A stretch of DNA of 64,000 nt, taken from the NCBI GenBank assembly GCA_009760855.2, contig WPIO01000211.1, forward strand, positions 248,001 through 312,000. Direction: 5' to 3'. Under the pieces are notes generated by a model. That model searched no databases. It saw nothing but the letters and a program-made list of their open reading frames with translations, and was not told the DNA's origin. Below are positions 10,977 to 21,867 of this stretch, in pieces. The translations under genes and the position numbers were made by a program. Source of the DNA: Cristatella mucedo (taxonomy: Eukaryota > Bryozoa > Phylactolaemata > Cristatellidae). The first letter of the stretch is position 1. Each line of letters opens with the position of its first letter.

Positions 10977-11094
10977 AACTACTGCTGCTACTGCTGGCTG
11001 CTTCTTCCAATTCCTCGGACTATCACCGACATGTGCTGCCGTCGGCTGCTATCGAAGCAGCCATATTGTTGCTGCTTCGATTAAGCCAAAGTAA

Positions 11095-11262
11095 CTGTCA
11101 AGGCTTGATTCAGCGTCGATGTGGTGGCAGAAGCACCGTACCACACACAGCTGCAGCTCCTTTCTTCAGTGGGCAATAAAGAATTGCATGCTGCTGGACT
11201 CGAACCCACACACTTGGTCGTAAAATGAAAGCCCCTAAACCTGCTGTACTGAGACCCACAGG
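11095..11262 (-). mobile_element. SINE-A, decayed
   Basis: The inverted B box (GGACTCGAACCCACAC) lies near 11195. The flanking SINE-A body is partly replaced by a CACACACAGCTGCAG stretch. Confidence 0.65.
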
Positions 11263-11369
11263 GGCTGCCTGCTGCTGCTGCTGTTGCTGCCCTATGCTCT
11301 CCGCTTGTTCTATTATCACCATCCCTACTGCTGCTGAGACACTTGCTGTCTATAATAATAGCAGTAATG

Positions 11370-11465
11370 CATTTGTTTAGCACCCTTTCTTTGCAGCAAA
11401 TATAAAGTGCCTATAAAGAGACTGGGTTCTCTGACGGCGCTACATAAAATGCATTATTATTATTG
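11370..11465 (+). mobile_element. LINE-A 3' tail
   Basis: CTTTCTTTGCAGCAAATATA, AAGTGCCTATAAAGAGACTG and GGTTCTCTGACGGCGCTACA, then ATTATTATTATT. An inverted LINE-A tail follows immediately. Confidence 0.8.
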
Positions 11466-11469
11466 GAGA

Positions 11470-11630
11470 CATTAATTTCTTTCTAGGTACTTTACATATG
11501 CTGTAAAGGAAGCATGATCAAATGGTTAGTGGTAACATGCACAATGGTAACAATCATAGCATGGTTAGAGGTGATATGCAGTGCCTGCATGTAAATGTGG
11601 TTTGTGACATCATGCACAGTGAGTGTATGA
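11470..11630 (-). mobile_element. LINE-A 3' tail, inverted
   Basis: TTTCTTTCTAGGTACTTTAC, TGCTGTAAAGGAAGCATGAT, CAAATGGTTAGTGGTAACAT and ATGGTTAGAGGTGATATGCA are the reverse complement of LINE-A 3' text. It faces the copy at 11370 tail to tail. Confidence 0.8.
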
Positions 11631-12135
11631 CAGTGGCTGTGTCTGAATACGTGCTGTTCTAGCAGCCTTTGGTGCATCCGCTGCTCAGCTACCGCCACTG
11701 CCGCGGCTGAAGCTGCGTATCAGCTAAAGATGCACTTATTATGCTCACCTTTCCCCTCGGCGAACTTGTTTTTTGTTTTGTTTTTGTGTGCTTCGCATGA
11801 TTGTTTTGTTTTTGTGTGCTACGCATGCTTGCCTGTTCACGATTCAGTACATGTTCCTCACTAGAGATCCTGCTGACCGGTCACCCTGACTGACTGACCT
11901 CTTGCGCGCTTCAGCGTGCTGGCCCCTTGCGCTAGCTACTTATCTGCTCTTGCATTCTAGACTAAGCATGATGCCGTGAATCTTATAAACCATTGGCTAC
12001 TGATCCGCTTGTTGCGCCTGGATAGATTATTTATTGTAGGGTGCTATACAAACGACATATCACGACCACTATTAGTATTGCTGTTGCTCCTGCTGCTGCC
12101 CCCCCCCCCCAGAGGCTGCCATCTGTTATAAGCTC
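11631..12135. other. No gene seen
   Basis: It holds two nearby copies of TTTTGTTTTTGTGTGCT (about 11768 and 11804) and a C homopolymer near 12107. No gene is supported. Confidence 0.4.
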
Positions 12136-12330
12136 CTGCTGCTGCTCCTGCTGCTGCTCCTGCTCCTCCTGCTCCTGCTGCTCCTGCTCCTGCTGCTGCT
12201 GCTGCTCCTGCTCCTGCTGCTGCTCCTGCTCCTGCTGCTCCTGCTCCTGCTGCTGCTCCTGCTCCTGCTGCTGCTCCTGCTCCTGCTGCTCCTGCTCCTG
12301 CTGCTCCTGCTGCTCCTGCTCCTGCTGCCC
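12136..12330. repeat. CTG/CTC trinucleotide array
   Basis: About 195 bp of mixed CTG and CTC triplets. The minus strand reads Gln/Glu repeats and the plus strand Cys/Ser repeats. Both open frames follow from the repeat alone. Confidence 0.95.
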
Positions 12331-12612
12331 TAGGCGCGGCTGCATCTGCCGCTTCTTGCTACACTCTTTGATGCTGCAGAGCCGGAGCCGAAATGAATTG
12401 ACCTCTTTAGAGGGCTAAGCTGGTTACCCAAGTTCACTTGTAGAGTATAATAGATATTAGTAAAGGCAATATTTGTGCAGAGCAAAGAGCAGCAGTCTTC
12501 TTACAGCAGTGCCATTGTGGCATCTTGAGCCCAAGCACAAGCTGAGTTCTCTGAATGACTCTGCTATTCGGCCATTCGGCCATTAGCTGGCTAGGCTGCA
12601 TCCGGATCTCAG

Positions 12613-12779
12613 GCGTGGTGGCAGGCCAGCGCGGCGGCAGCAGCGGAGGAACGCCTGTAGTTGCAGGCTGCGAGCGCTCGGCATCCCCGCCGGTTTGTGC
12701 TGCCGATCCGGGGCGTGCGAGTGAGCGCAAGCTGAGTCCGGTACCCCTGCCGCCGCCGCAGCTGCCACCGTTGATCGAG
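12613..12779 (+). CDS. Candidate small exon, Gly/Pro-rich
   Basis: Product unknown. The frame VVAGQRGGSSGGTPVVAGC followed by a Pro-rich stretch (SPVPLPPPQLPPLIE) lies between an acceptor-like CCGGATCTCAG and a donor (GAG then GTAACA at 12780). It ends in phase 0 and begins with two bases of a codon. It is GC-rich like other exons on this strand. The polypyrimidine tract is poor, and its phase does not match the exon starting at 14207, so an extra exon or another acceptor would be needed to connect them. It could be an upstream disordered segment of the RhoGEF protein. Confidence 0.35.
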
Positions 12780-13076
12780 GTAACAGGCAGCCTCGCTGTC
12801 ACGGCTCGGAATGAGCACTAGCGAGCTCTGCCGTCGCGCACTAGCCGTCGCGAGCTCTGTCCACTCCGCTTGTCGGCTCCGCCTTCTGTCTGCAAGATCC
12901 GCGAGCTGCTTTAGCTTGTAGATTGCAGAAGCAGTAGTTTTCTAGCCTCCTCGCTGGGCACGCAAGGGAAGTTATCTCGTTTCAGTGTGCTTTGCCTGCT
13001 TACCTGTGCATGCTATAAAGCAGGGGTCCTACTAACCGGCCGCCCTCGGATTCTTCTCGTGTGCTTATGCCTGATA

Positions 13077-13077
<1 letters not shown>

Positions 13078-13141
<64 letters not shown>
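13078..13141. repeat. (TG)n microsatellite
   Basis: About 60 bp of pure TG dinucleotides, followed by two copies of TGTTTAGTGCTACCCACTTG (about 13145 and 13168). Confidence 0.97.
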
Positions 13142-13142
<1 letters not shown>

Positions 13143-13354
13143 TGTGTTTAGTGCTACCCACTTGAATGTTTAGTGCTACCCACTTGAATAGTAATATGAG
13201 CGCGTTTTTGCATGCACATGTTGCGTTGTGTATTTTGGATTTTAAAATCGTGTTCTTGCATCTAGCTTCACATTGCAACAACTCCTCATTCTGAACTCGA
13301 GCCATCTAGCTGCGCCTCAGGTCAATCTCAAATAATCTGGAAACAGTGCCCCAG

Positions 13355-13665
13355 TTTTGTATGCTCCCTAAGCCTGTAACCCATTCTCTACCGACTTCAC
13401 GACATCCCATGAGTCGATGACATGTGTAAAGAAGCTTGATCTTTACCCATTCCTCACAGCTTTTGCTATTTACGTTTCCTACATGTGAGTTGTCTGTCCT
13501 TCATATGATTTTTATATGCTGAATTTAGCTCCCCTCGTTGGATATAAACTTCTTCCTAGGCATTTTGCATCCACTAACCAATTGACATGCTTCCTTTCCA
13601 GCTTATGTAAAGTGCCTTGAAGGAATCTTAGACCTCTTCAGGTCTATGCAAATATTGTATTACTT
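13355..13665 (+). mobile_element. Decayed LINE-A 3' end
   Basis: TTTTGTATGCTCCCTAAGCC, ACTTCACGACATCCCATGAG and CACTAACCAATTGACATGCT, then a degenerate AAAGTGCCTTG hairpin. It matches the last RT codons and the tail of LINE-A. Confidence 0.7.
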
Positions 13666-13726
13666 GTATAATTGTTACACATGTTTCAGCATTAATTGAT
13701 TATTTATCTTTGCCAGATTGCCTTGG

Positions 13727-13905
13727 TGAGCCGTGGCGGCTCACTAAGTAAGGTGGTTGCTTTTCACGACCAAGGTCGTGGGTTCGAATCCTGCAGTAGG
13801 CAATCCTTTATTGCCGATGCAACTGGTGTTGATAGCTGTAAACTCTTTAAACTCTTCTGTCTCTATGCAAAAAGAGGCTTTTAAACCAGCTAGTATTTAT
13901 TGTAG
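13727..13905 (+). mobile_element. SINE-A, well preserved
   Basis: It starts GGTGAGCCGTGGCGGCTCAC (A-box side). The B box is GGGTTCGAATCC near 13780. GGCAATCCTTTATTGCCGAT and GCAAAAAGAGGCTTTTAAAC follow. Confidence 0.85.
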
Positions 13906-14206
13906 TATTTTTAAATTTAACATTCATGCTTTCACTGGTTATCGCTTATTACCACTACTTTAGTTGTTGCCACGATGCCTTAACGGAAGTAGTCTAAATG
14001 GACTCACTGTAACTACGTTCGCACGATCTATTACTGTTTAAATGGATATTTGGCAGCACGAATCAAATTTTATGGTTACAGTTTAAGACCCTCTTGACTG
14101 GTAATCGCTCTACTTAAAACAGCACACTCTTGATGACCCCCCCTTTTCTAACTGGTTCTCCTGTCTTTTGCAGCGGCTGCAGTTGACCAGACCCCTCTGC
14201 TTGCAG

Positions 14207-16138
14207 AGGAGCGTTCCACAGCCTGCTACCATCACTGCTGCGCCGGCTTGCTGACGCTGAGCAGAGCATGAAGTGCGACTTTCATTGGCAGCAGCGAGCA
14301 GCTACAGTTGACAAAGGCAGCATGGCTGCCGTACGCGAGCCGCTCAGCCCTGGTAGCAAGGTTGGCTATGCCGTCGCTGCGCTCAAGGAGCATGGCGTCG
14401 GCGGCATTGTGCCGGCGTCAGCGGTCGCCCTTGGAGTGGCCGACCTTGCGATGAATGTGAGTCTGCACTGCGCCAGGACCGGCGGCACACCTGACAGCCC
14501 ATTCAGCTGCGCCGCAGCTGCCGGCTTCACTCAGCCTAATCGAGGAAGCACGCACGAGGGACCGGCAGCTGCTGCTGCTGGCAGCGGTGGCGGTGGTAGC
14601 TTTGTTGGCTCCCGCCGTGCCGCCGTGCCGAGCTCACGCCTCGACCTAGCAGTCGTCGACGCGCTGCAACCAGCCGCCGGCGGCGGCTGCCGCAGCGGCA
14701 GCAGCCGCTTCGCGACGGAGCCCCGAGAGGTGGTGGAAGCGTGCCGTGCCCGGCGAGTCAACCCGCGCGACCTCGTCCTGTCACCTGTCAGCTACGAACT
14801 GTCGGAATTGGAGTCGGCCACGCTCGCACTCAGCTGCGCTGTCGCCTCGCTCAGCAGCGGCGGCAGCGCTGCCTCTTGCTGGGAGCAGCGGCGGCAGCCG
14901 CCGATCCCTGCCGCCGGACGCGAGCTTTCTCTCGTCACAGTCGAAGACGTGTGGCTTCCGGACGAGCAGCCTCGCGCCGCTGACGACGGCTCGGCTGCAG
15001 CGGGCGAGCCTGGCTGCGGTGGTGCTTCTAACGAACACGCCGTCGGCGACCACCCCATGTGTGCCTCGTTGTCCGTCTACTGCAGCGGAGGCGATGTCTC
15101 GGCTCGTGAATCGGTCGCTTCGGGCGGGAACGGCGCTGCTGCCAGGCTGCCATCGTCGGCGCGAGACTCGGCAGATCCGAGCTGTAGCCACTTCTCCGCT
15201 GTCTCAGGCTGCCACCTTTCACTGCCGCCAGCCAGTCCCTCGGTCCTCCGCATGCCGCCGAACCGTTCGTCGCCAAGCATCGGCGACGAGGCGCCCGCCG
15301 TCATAGCTTCCGGTGCCGGGAAGGCGGGCTCCGGCACACAAGGCCGGCCAGCCTCGTTCCCTTTGCCGAGAGTGGCGCCGCAGCAGCAGCAGAAGAGAGC
15401 GGACCGTCGGTCCGCGTCGTCTGCCGTGCACGGCTCACTTCCCCACGGCAGCATGCCACCCGCCGCGTCGCCCGACTCGGCGCCAGCAGGCGCCGGCTGC
15501 CAGCACCACACGCTCGACTACTCCGCGCTGCCCAGGGTCGCCGGAAGCGAGCTCGGCGCCTCGCGACCTGCTGTGGCCGCCGCAAAGAAGCAGCAGCAGC
15601 GTCGGTCGTTCTCGGGCTTCGGCGGCGGTGGCCTCGTTGGCCTGCTGGAGCGCGTCGGCCTGCGCAGCCTGTCGTCTTCGGACAGGCTGCGACGTCGCGA
15701 GTCGCTGGACGGCGCCAGCCTCAGCCTGCGAGCGGCTGCCATGGCGGCCCTAGTAAACGACAACGAGGCTTGCGCACGGCGCCTGTCGGTGAGTGGATGC
15801 TGTGCGGCAGGCCGCGTGATGAGCGGCGGCACATCTGCCAGCCGAAGCTCGTCGTCGCCGGAGCTGAGCTTTCGATTGAGGGTTCCTTGCTCCGCTGTCT
15901 CTGGTGCTGGCCACAGTGCATGCTCTGCCGAGAGCGCCGTGCGCAACGGCTATCGGGCTGGCGAGCTGGCGGAAGCTGATCAGGAAGACTGTGACTCGGC
16001 CACTGCTGCCACGGCCACAGCTGCCACGGTGACGAGAGATGGAAGCAGCCAATCGGATGTAGAGGCTGGCAGCGCAGGGTCCCCGACCGCGAGCGCTATC
16101 TGGCAGATGGCCAGTGATCGCTGCGACATCCTGCTCAG
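14207..16138 (+). CDS. Large disordered exon of a RhoGEF gene
   Basis: This open exon of about 644 codons probably encodes the region before the DH domain. The chosen acceptor (CCCCTCTGCTTGCAG ending at 14206) puts a helical segment (AFHSLLPSLLRRLADAEQSM) in frame before the ATG at 14268. An earlier acceptor at 14173 would put TGA in that frame. The exon ends CTCAG before GTAAAG with two bases of an AGN codon left over, and the next exon supplies exactly one base (C). Composition is Ser/Ala/Gly-rich with poly-Ala and poly-Gly runs. Likely basophilic kinase sites occur near 15600-15720 (RRSFSGFGG, RRRESLDG), with RRLSVSG at 15778. No globular domain is visible, and a long disordered linker is the simplest reading. 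Its link to the DH exons rests on strand, phase and composition. Minus-strand ORFs across it are shadows. Confidence 0.75.
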
Positions 16139-16324
16139 GTAAAGCGTGTGACCTCTCTGCACGTGCTCGTCTGTGTGCACAAGTGTATGTGTGCGTGCAC
16201 TCATGTTTGTTTGTGTGCGTGCCTGGATGTGTATATCAGTGCAACTATGTTCGTTTGGCCCAAGCTGTGGTCATCTAGTTAAATTTTGTTTAGAACAGGA
16301 CACCCAGATTGTGTGCAGGTGCTC

Positions 16325-16610
16325 AAGATGGTATGCTGGCAGAACCGATTTTGCATGTTAACCTTTCAGATTTCCAAGTCACACTAGGTTTTTCTATACC
16401 ACCTAATGAGTTAGTTGTATCGTCATTCAATTTGAGAAAGGTTGCTGCCATCAAAGTGCCAATGTCAGCAGTACATGTAGCAAAGGAATTTGAAAGAGTT
16501 TTGACATGCTGGAAGGCTAGGAGGGATCAAAGCAATAGTGATTTACTTGGTAGGTTTAGGATGCTGCAGGATAATGTGCAGCTAGGCTATTGATGACATA
16601 CCAGAACGAC
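16325..16610 (-). mobile_element. LINE-A internal RT fragment
   Basis: It parallels the minus-strand RT segment near 46105-46400: ATGCTGGCAGAACCGATTTT, GTTAACCTTTCAGATTTCCA, TCAATTTGAGAAAGGTTGCT and GGATCAAAGCAATAGTG. Heavily decayed. Confidence 0.65.
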
Positions 16611-17805
16611 ACTCAATTTTGCTCTAGAACCTATTAAGGGACCACGTTTCTGAATTAATTAGGGAAATTGGAACAATTTAGACGTGATATTACTAACATA
16701 TTAACTAGTTAAGCTGTCGTACTCGTATCTACGCAAAAATGACTAACCACATTGTCTAATGCTATTTTTGAGCTATGACGACCAGGATAGACAACTGTCA
16801 CAAGCTAAACTACAAGTTGGCCTTTCCGTTTTATAGATTTCCTCAGCCTCCTACTGTATGCCAATGTAACATGCTTTCTTAGTCTGTGCTTGATGTCCGT
16901 GTTTAGCACATTTCACTCTTTGGGCAACTGAATGACTATATAACTGCACCGAGGGTATATAACTGCATCTTGGTCTAAAGTGATTGCCAAAGCTTGCTTT
17001 TCTGCATTCGGCGGCTCCACCGTCGGCAGATTGACATTGGCGACATATTGACTCTAAGAGAACGAAGGGTCTCGCAATAGGCTAGCATAGCTTTGTAGAG
17101 CCACCATCTTTTTCCGTGTTCGTATAAGGATCCTGGTCAAAATACGAACCATTCAGTGAGAATGACAGCCTGCTCGGCCTTGGGCTGGGGGCTAGATAAG
17201 GTCACGATGTCATCGTCTTGTGCTTTTGGACCATCGTGCCCCCAGAGAGTAGTCAGTCACGTCAGTAATGCTGTGGCTAATCAGAGGACCAGTTGTGCTT
17301 CCCTTGAAGTGTAGCTGCTTGTGCATTTACTATTGTGCAGGTAGCTCACTGCCTGTGGACTGCTTCGCTGAGTCATAGCATTTCAGTCACACAAGACAAA
17401 GTTGAGCCATCTTGCCGCTTGACGGAATTACTCGTCTTGCCACGTGACAGAGGGAGGACAGACTTTCTCGCATTAATTTTTTGAGATGGATGGGTTGATC
17501 AGAGAATACCTGCATTCTTTCCTCGAGATTGATGGCTTGCTTTTGACTGAGGCTTGTTTCGTTTGGTTTCACCTTGAAGTCAAGCAGAGATGCCTGCTGT
17601 CGGCTGAGCCATCTAGGACTTGTTCAGAGGCCGTGAATCGACAGCTAAGGTCGGGCATATCAGTTGGTCATTGACCACCGATCAGCCATCGACTCCTGGT
17701 GATTGCTGCTCTGATTTCATAATCTACAGTTGCACTGCAGACTGCTGCCAGTGCTCAGCTCATACTGTCGTTCAGCCATGTCGGCCTCTGTGAGTAGAGC
17801 GAAAT

Positions 17806-17960
17806 TTAGCTGATTCAGCAGCCTCGTTTATGCAGCAGCAGAAGGGCCTTGACGGCCATCAGCACCACGTGCACTGGGTGATAACAGATCTACTACTGCA
17901 GGACTCAAACCAATGGCCTAAGTCATTTATGCTAGCACCCTATCCCTGGACTAAGGGACT
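17806..17960 (-). mobile_element. SINE-A, decayed
   Basis: ATTTAGCTGATTCAGCAGCC, CTTGACGGCCATCAGCACCA and CAGGACTCAAACCAATGGCC form an inverted SINE-A with a mutated B box. Confidence 0.7.
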
Positions 17961-18204
17961 TAACAGGTGTTTCTGTACATTGAGCTTTAGCTAGCTGCTA
18001 ATGACCAGACGACCAGCAGCAAACCCTGCCTCTGTCAAGATATCGTAAGCTCTACCTCTGGCTAGAGGTCGTAGCCTCCGACTCGGGCCGTGGGAGGTTG
18101 GCAGCCTGATTGTAGGCCACGTCGAGTGAATATGTAGACAAACTTAATCACTACCTAGGCATGGGCTGTTATATAAGCTGATTCACAGCCTCAGCACTGG
18201 GTCT

Positions 18205-18695
18205 GACAATAATGATAATACACTTGATAAAGCGCCGTCAGAGAACTCAACCTCTTTCTAGGCGCTTTATATCTGCTGCAAAGGAAGCACGATCGAATGG
18301 TTAGTGGTAGCATGCTCAATAAACAATAAGAATAAAATGGTTAGGGGTGAAATGCACAGGGTCAGCATGCAAGTTTGGTTAGTGGCAGCATGCACAGTGT
18401 CAGCATGCAGCCGTGATGGCACACTAGGTAAGGTGGTTGCTTTCATGACCTCGGTCCCGAGGTCGTGGGTTCGATTCCTGCGGTTGGCGATCCTTTATCG
18501 CCACTGCAAGCAGTGGTGATAGCCGTAAAGGCTCTTCTATCGCTATACAAAAGAGGCTGTTTAAGCAGCTAGGATTATTGTTATAAGCACACAAAAGACA
18601 AATCACATGGACCCACCAAATGCTGTGATAAATAGGTGTTTTTAGCTTCTTTTTAAAATGCGGTCAAGTTGGAAGCCCATGTCACAATACGAAAT
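18205..18695 (-). mobile_element. LINE-A 3' part, split by a SINE-A
   Basis: 18205-18409 runs from the inverted (ATT)n tail through AAAGCGCCGTCAGAGAACTC to CAGCATGCACAGTGTCAGCA. The text resumes at 18577 with TAAGCACACAAAAGACAAAT and AATGCTGTGATAAATAGGTG. Removing 18410-18576 restores the LINE-A order, so the SINE-A is younger. Confidence 0.85.
18410..18576 (+). mobile_element. SINE-A, nested in LINE-A
   Basis: AGCCGTGATGGCACACTAGG start, CCGAGGTCGTGGGTTCGATT B-box region, GGCGATCCTTTATCGCCACT, then CTATACAAAAGAGGCTGTTT. Confidence 0.85.
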
Positions 18696-18702
18696 GTAGT
18701 GT

Positions 18703-18790
18703 TATTCTTTGCAGCAAATTTGAAGTGCCCAGAAAGAGATTGAGTTCTCTGATGGTGCTATTTCAAATGTACTATTATTATCATTATTGT
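18703..18790 (+). mobile_element. LINE-A 3' tail
   Basis: TTCTTTGCAGCAAATTTGAA, GTGCCCAGAAAGAGATTGAG and TTCTCTGATGGTGCTATTTC, then (ATT)n. Confidence 0.8.
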
Positions 18791-19241
18791 GAGTGATCAG
18801 AAGTCGTGTTTTACAAATTATCAAGTCGAGACCTGACACAGCATGCCAAGAGATCAAAGCAGGACGACGAAAGTGGGGTGCAAGAGTCGGTAGCACTTGG
18901 GTGGCTGCAAATAAATGTGTTTTACACAGCTAAGCACTAGACGTAGCGCAGCCTCCATGGTGTTTGCCCTTCAAGAACCATGCCTTTGTTTCGAGTCTTT
19001 TTTGCGGCCGATTCCTTAATGCCCGCTGCAAGCAGAGTATAGGCTGATACGGCTCCTCTGCCACTAAATGTAAATTCCACATTTTATTTGGTTTTTCTGT
19101 CCTCCCTTTGCTTGTTCATTAATGTATGTCTTTCCCTTCATTTTACTGAAGCGAAAGCAGGACCCGGCCTATTTCTTTGTCTGTCTCGGTTACGCTTGCA
19201 CTGCCCCTTTGCTGCATCTATTTTTTTTCGAATATTCGCAG

Positions 19242-19809
19242 CCTTCTGGAGGAGAAGGAATCGTCTGCAGGATCAGCTGCTGCTGCTGCTGCTGCACCTA
19301 CTGTCTGCAGTCCTCGACATGGCCGACTGGCAGTGTCCGCTCAGCAGCAGCAGCCGCCGCCGTTGGCCATGTCGGCGCCTGCTAACTCTCACCTTCGTGC
19401 GTTGGCCGAGGTGCCATCTTTGCCTCGGCACCCGGCCGCTTCTGCCACAGCAGCAGCGGACAGGCTCGATACGCCCACGCCCACTGTGGCGGGCCGCCGT
19501 CGGCCGTCGCCTTCAGCGGCGGCTGCAGATACCCGAAAGCCTCTGTCGTCGACGCCCGGCCGCGCGTCGCTCATCATGAACGAGCTGGTGCAGACCGAGG
19601 CGGACTACGTGGCGGCACTGCGGCTCGTCGTCGAGCACTACTTGCCCGTGTGCGAGTTTGCCGCCCCGCTGGAGCCGCTGCACGGCCAGGCGGCCGCCAT
19701 TTTTGGCAATGTCGAGCAGCTGTACGACTTCCATAGCGAGCTCTTCTTTGCCGAGCTCTGCTGCTGGCAGCACGACCCGTTCTCCGTTGGCAGGACCTTT
19801 CTCGAACAC
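19242..19809 (+). CDS. RhoGEF exon: start of the DH domain
   Basis: This encodes a low-complexity linker and then the first helices of a Dbl-homology (RhoGEF) domain, the catalytic unit that exchanges GDP for GTP on Rho-family GTPases. It starts after TTCGAATATTCGCAG with one base completing the split AG-C codon of the previous exon. About 108 codons of Ala/Gln/Pro/Ser-rich sequence come first. The DH domain starts with LIMNELVQTEADYVAAL (from about 19570), then HYLPVCEFAAPLEPLHGQ and AIFGNVEQLYDFHSELF (about 19696-19746). The exon ends FLEH in phase 0 before GTGAGT at 19810. TEADYV and IFGN with a following FH are typical of DH conserved region 1. The pattern most resembles PLEKHG4/quattro-type exchange factors, as judged from remembered family features. 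Confidence 0.9.
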
Positions 19810-20369
19810 GTGAGTTTGCGCCACAGCCTCGCGGCAGCAGCAGCAGCCGGCGAAGTTGCTGTGCTTGGTCTTGGCAGCCACGCATTGGTAAATGCCCGGT
19901 GGAGAGGCATCGTCGCAGGGCAGCCACACTATGCGGAAGCTTGGTCGGGGGGGGGGGGCCTCGAGGCCGCGCGCAGTGCGTCGAGGGCAGAGCAGAAGTC
20001 TTTACCTGCCACGGCCAGCGGCAGCAGCAGACTTGCTCAGACCGCGCCTTCCTTTGCCCGTGCACGTGCCACGTGTACGAGCCTGGGTCGAGCTACCTGC
20101 GCTGCTGCTTCGGTGCTATCGAGTGGCCATCGGTTCTCTGTCGGGCAACTCCCCGCGCAGCTGCTGCTGCTGCTTCTGCCGCCGCTACTGTGCAACCTGC
20201 CCATCGGGCTGGCAAGACTAGAAGTGCAGTGGTCACGGTCACGTGCTGCTGTGACTGCCATGCTGTCGTTTGGAATCGCTCCAGCCTTCCGTTACCTGCC
20301 TCCCGAATCTGAGAACACTCGTGGCCATGCAACATAATTGCCAGTAGTGTGTGGCATGGCCTATCGAAA

Positions 20370-20690
20370 TCTCGGCTTACATTCCTACGTCTACCCGAAA
20401 GTTGGAAGACCTAACCCTTCAATGTTGATTCGGCTAGCATTTAACCCATGCCGTGTACCAGTAATTTAGGCATACTAATCCAAAATAGCTTCTCATTAGA
20501 TGAGCACATTTCCTCTTCTGTCGAGTCGGCCAACTTTCAGCTAAGGAACGTTGCAAAAACTAGGGCCTGGTTTAAGACGATTGCAATTATAACCAAGCTA
20601 GTTTGCAGCATCAACGGACTTAGCTGCCACATCAATCAACCCACCTCTGTCCAGGTTTTACTGGCTTACTATCCGGCCTCTAATTGATTT
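20370..20690 (+). mobile_element. Decayed LINE reverse transcriptase fragment
   Basis: One frame reads NLGILIQNSFSLDEHISSSV and then ANFQLRNVAKTRAWFKTI. This is the post-catalytic RT block (NLGVIFDSSLSFDSHI-like, then FQLRNIAKIR-like) usual for CR1/L2-type elements. Frames are broken afterwards. Confidence 0.75.
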
Positions 20691-20733
20691 CAAGAGTCTC
20701 CGTCTGGCTTATAGTTCACTTTGTATGCTTATA

Positions 20734-20992
20734 AAAATAATAATAATACACTCGATAAAGCTCCCTCAGAGAACTCAATCTCTTTCTAGGCGCTTTACAT
20801 TTGCTGCAAAGGGAACCGCGATTGAATGGTTAGTAATATCATGCTTGTTAAACAACATGAATAACATGGTTAGGGGTGACATGCACAGGGGTCAGCATGC
20901 AAGTATGTTTAGTGGCAGCATGCAACAGCGTCAGCACGCATAAATGACGAATCTCAGGGACCCAATAAATGCTGTCATAAATAGATGTGTTA
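20734..20992 (-). mobile_element. LINE-A 3' tail, inverted
   Basis: AATAATAATACACTCGATAA, CTTTCTAGGCGCTTTACATT, GTTAGGGGTGACATGCACAG and CAGGGACCCAATAAATGCTG. Reverse complement of the LINE-A end. Confidence 0.9.
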
Positions 20993-21121
20993 TGATTAAT
21001 CTAATTGCTCTAGGCTATCCTAGTGACACTTGCAAACTCGAAATCCTCACTTTCACAATTGGCTTAAATGAAAAATAAAAATTAATAAATAATAAAATAA
21101 ATAATAAAAATAAATGAAGAA

Positions 21122-21285
21122 ACTCTAGCTGATTTAGCAGCCTCTTTTGTATAGCGACAGAAGAGCCTTTACGGCTATCACCACTGCTTGCAGCAGCGAT
21201 AAATGATCGCCCACCGCAGGATTCGAACCCACGACCTCGGAACGGAGGTCGGGAAAAGCAACCGCCTTATCTAGCATGCCTTCAA
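21122..21285 (-). mobile_element. SINE-A, well preserved
   Basis: Inverted: TAGCTGATTTAGCAGCCTCT, ACGGCTATCACCACTGCTTG, CGCAGGATTCGAACCCACGA (B box), then a CCGCCTTATCTAGCATGCC end. An AATAAATAATAAAATAAAT-rich patch lies just left of it. Confidence 0.85.
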
Positions 21286-21551
21286 CATCGAGTTTGCATG
21301 CAACGCTTGAGTCTGCGTGTTCTCTGCAGCCTTAAAAACCAGGCGCAAGGTATTTCAGCATCCAAAACTAAATGAAAGTCTGTGTGTGCTTTGTTAAAAT
21401 AAATATTGCTGTAAAAATTTTGCCCTCAATGTTTGCAACACATTGGAAACGTTACGGCTGTGACTGCTGTCATGCTATGAGCTACCTCAAGCTGTATTTG
21501 TCAGAATATGAACAGGTTGAGATTGCTGTGGCAATGTACCTACCTTTGCAG

Positions 21552-21641
21552 AAAACCAACTTTGAAGCATATGCTTTTTACATCAAAAACAAGCCAAGAA
21601 GCGACAGCATCATGTCACAGCACGGTACACAGTTGTTCAAG
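21552..21641 (+). CDS. RhoGEF exon: middle of the DH domain
   Basis: A 90-nt phase 0-0 exon of exactly 30 codons, bounded by TACCTTTGCAG and GTGAGG. It encodes KTNFEAYAFYIKNKPRSDSI followed by MSQHGTQLFK. YxxYIKNKPRSD followed by a histidine-glycine turn and a FF/LF-K end is a very characteristic stretch of the PLEKHG4/quattro/Trio-like DH group. It continues the FLEH end of the previous exon without a phase break. This is the most diagnostic short exon in the window and too well conserved to be chance. Confidence 0.92.
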
Positions 21642-21867
21642 GTGAGGCCAGCAAGTGGCGCATGCAGAGGCCGAGGTCAGAGGCCGTGGTGCGAAGCGAA
21701 GCTTTCGAGGATTCGTTTTATTTACGTGGAATATGCACCTGCCTCCAGACGCCACATGCTTTCAGCTTTGATGTGTCTGAGAGAGTGCTCAAAGTAAGAT
21801 GTCAACTGCTTCTCACCATAGAACCGATTCAATGTCGCTCAGGTTTTTGCCCCATGCTTAAGATGCC

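Larger units (their letters stand above)
16139..19241 (+). other. RhoGEF intron 1 (about 3.1 kb)
   Basis: Bounded by GTAAAG and TTCGAATATTCGCAG. It carries the LINE-A and SINE-A remains listed separately. 16611-17805 is otherwise without recognisable content. Confidence 0.75.
19810..21551 (+). other. RhoGEF intron 2
   Basis: From GTGAGT to TACCTTTGCAG. Its first 530 bp are GC-rich and stay open in the upstream reading frame to a stop near 20335, including a G run at about 19951. Repeats inside are listed separately; the rest is unassigned. Confidence 0.8.

Noticed and set aside
12031-12418. Gln/Glu-rich (minus) and Cys/Ser-rich (plus) ORFs
   Set aside because: Both are readings of a CTG/CTC array. 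No flanking coding sequence supports either.
13000-13305. Minus-strand ORF with Thr-His repeats
   Set aside because: Product of the (TG)n microsatellite.
14268-14270. ATG at 14268 as the gene's start codon
   Set aside because: The frame continues upstream to a good acceptor at 14206 with helix-like sequence, so an internal exon is more likely. Not excluded.
14531-15946. Several minus-strand ORFs across the large Ser/Ala exon
   Set aside because: GC-rich sequence keeps all frames open. Only the plus frame joins the DH exon in phase.
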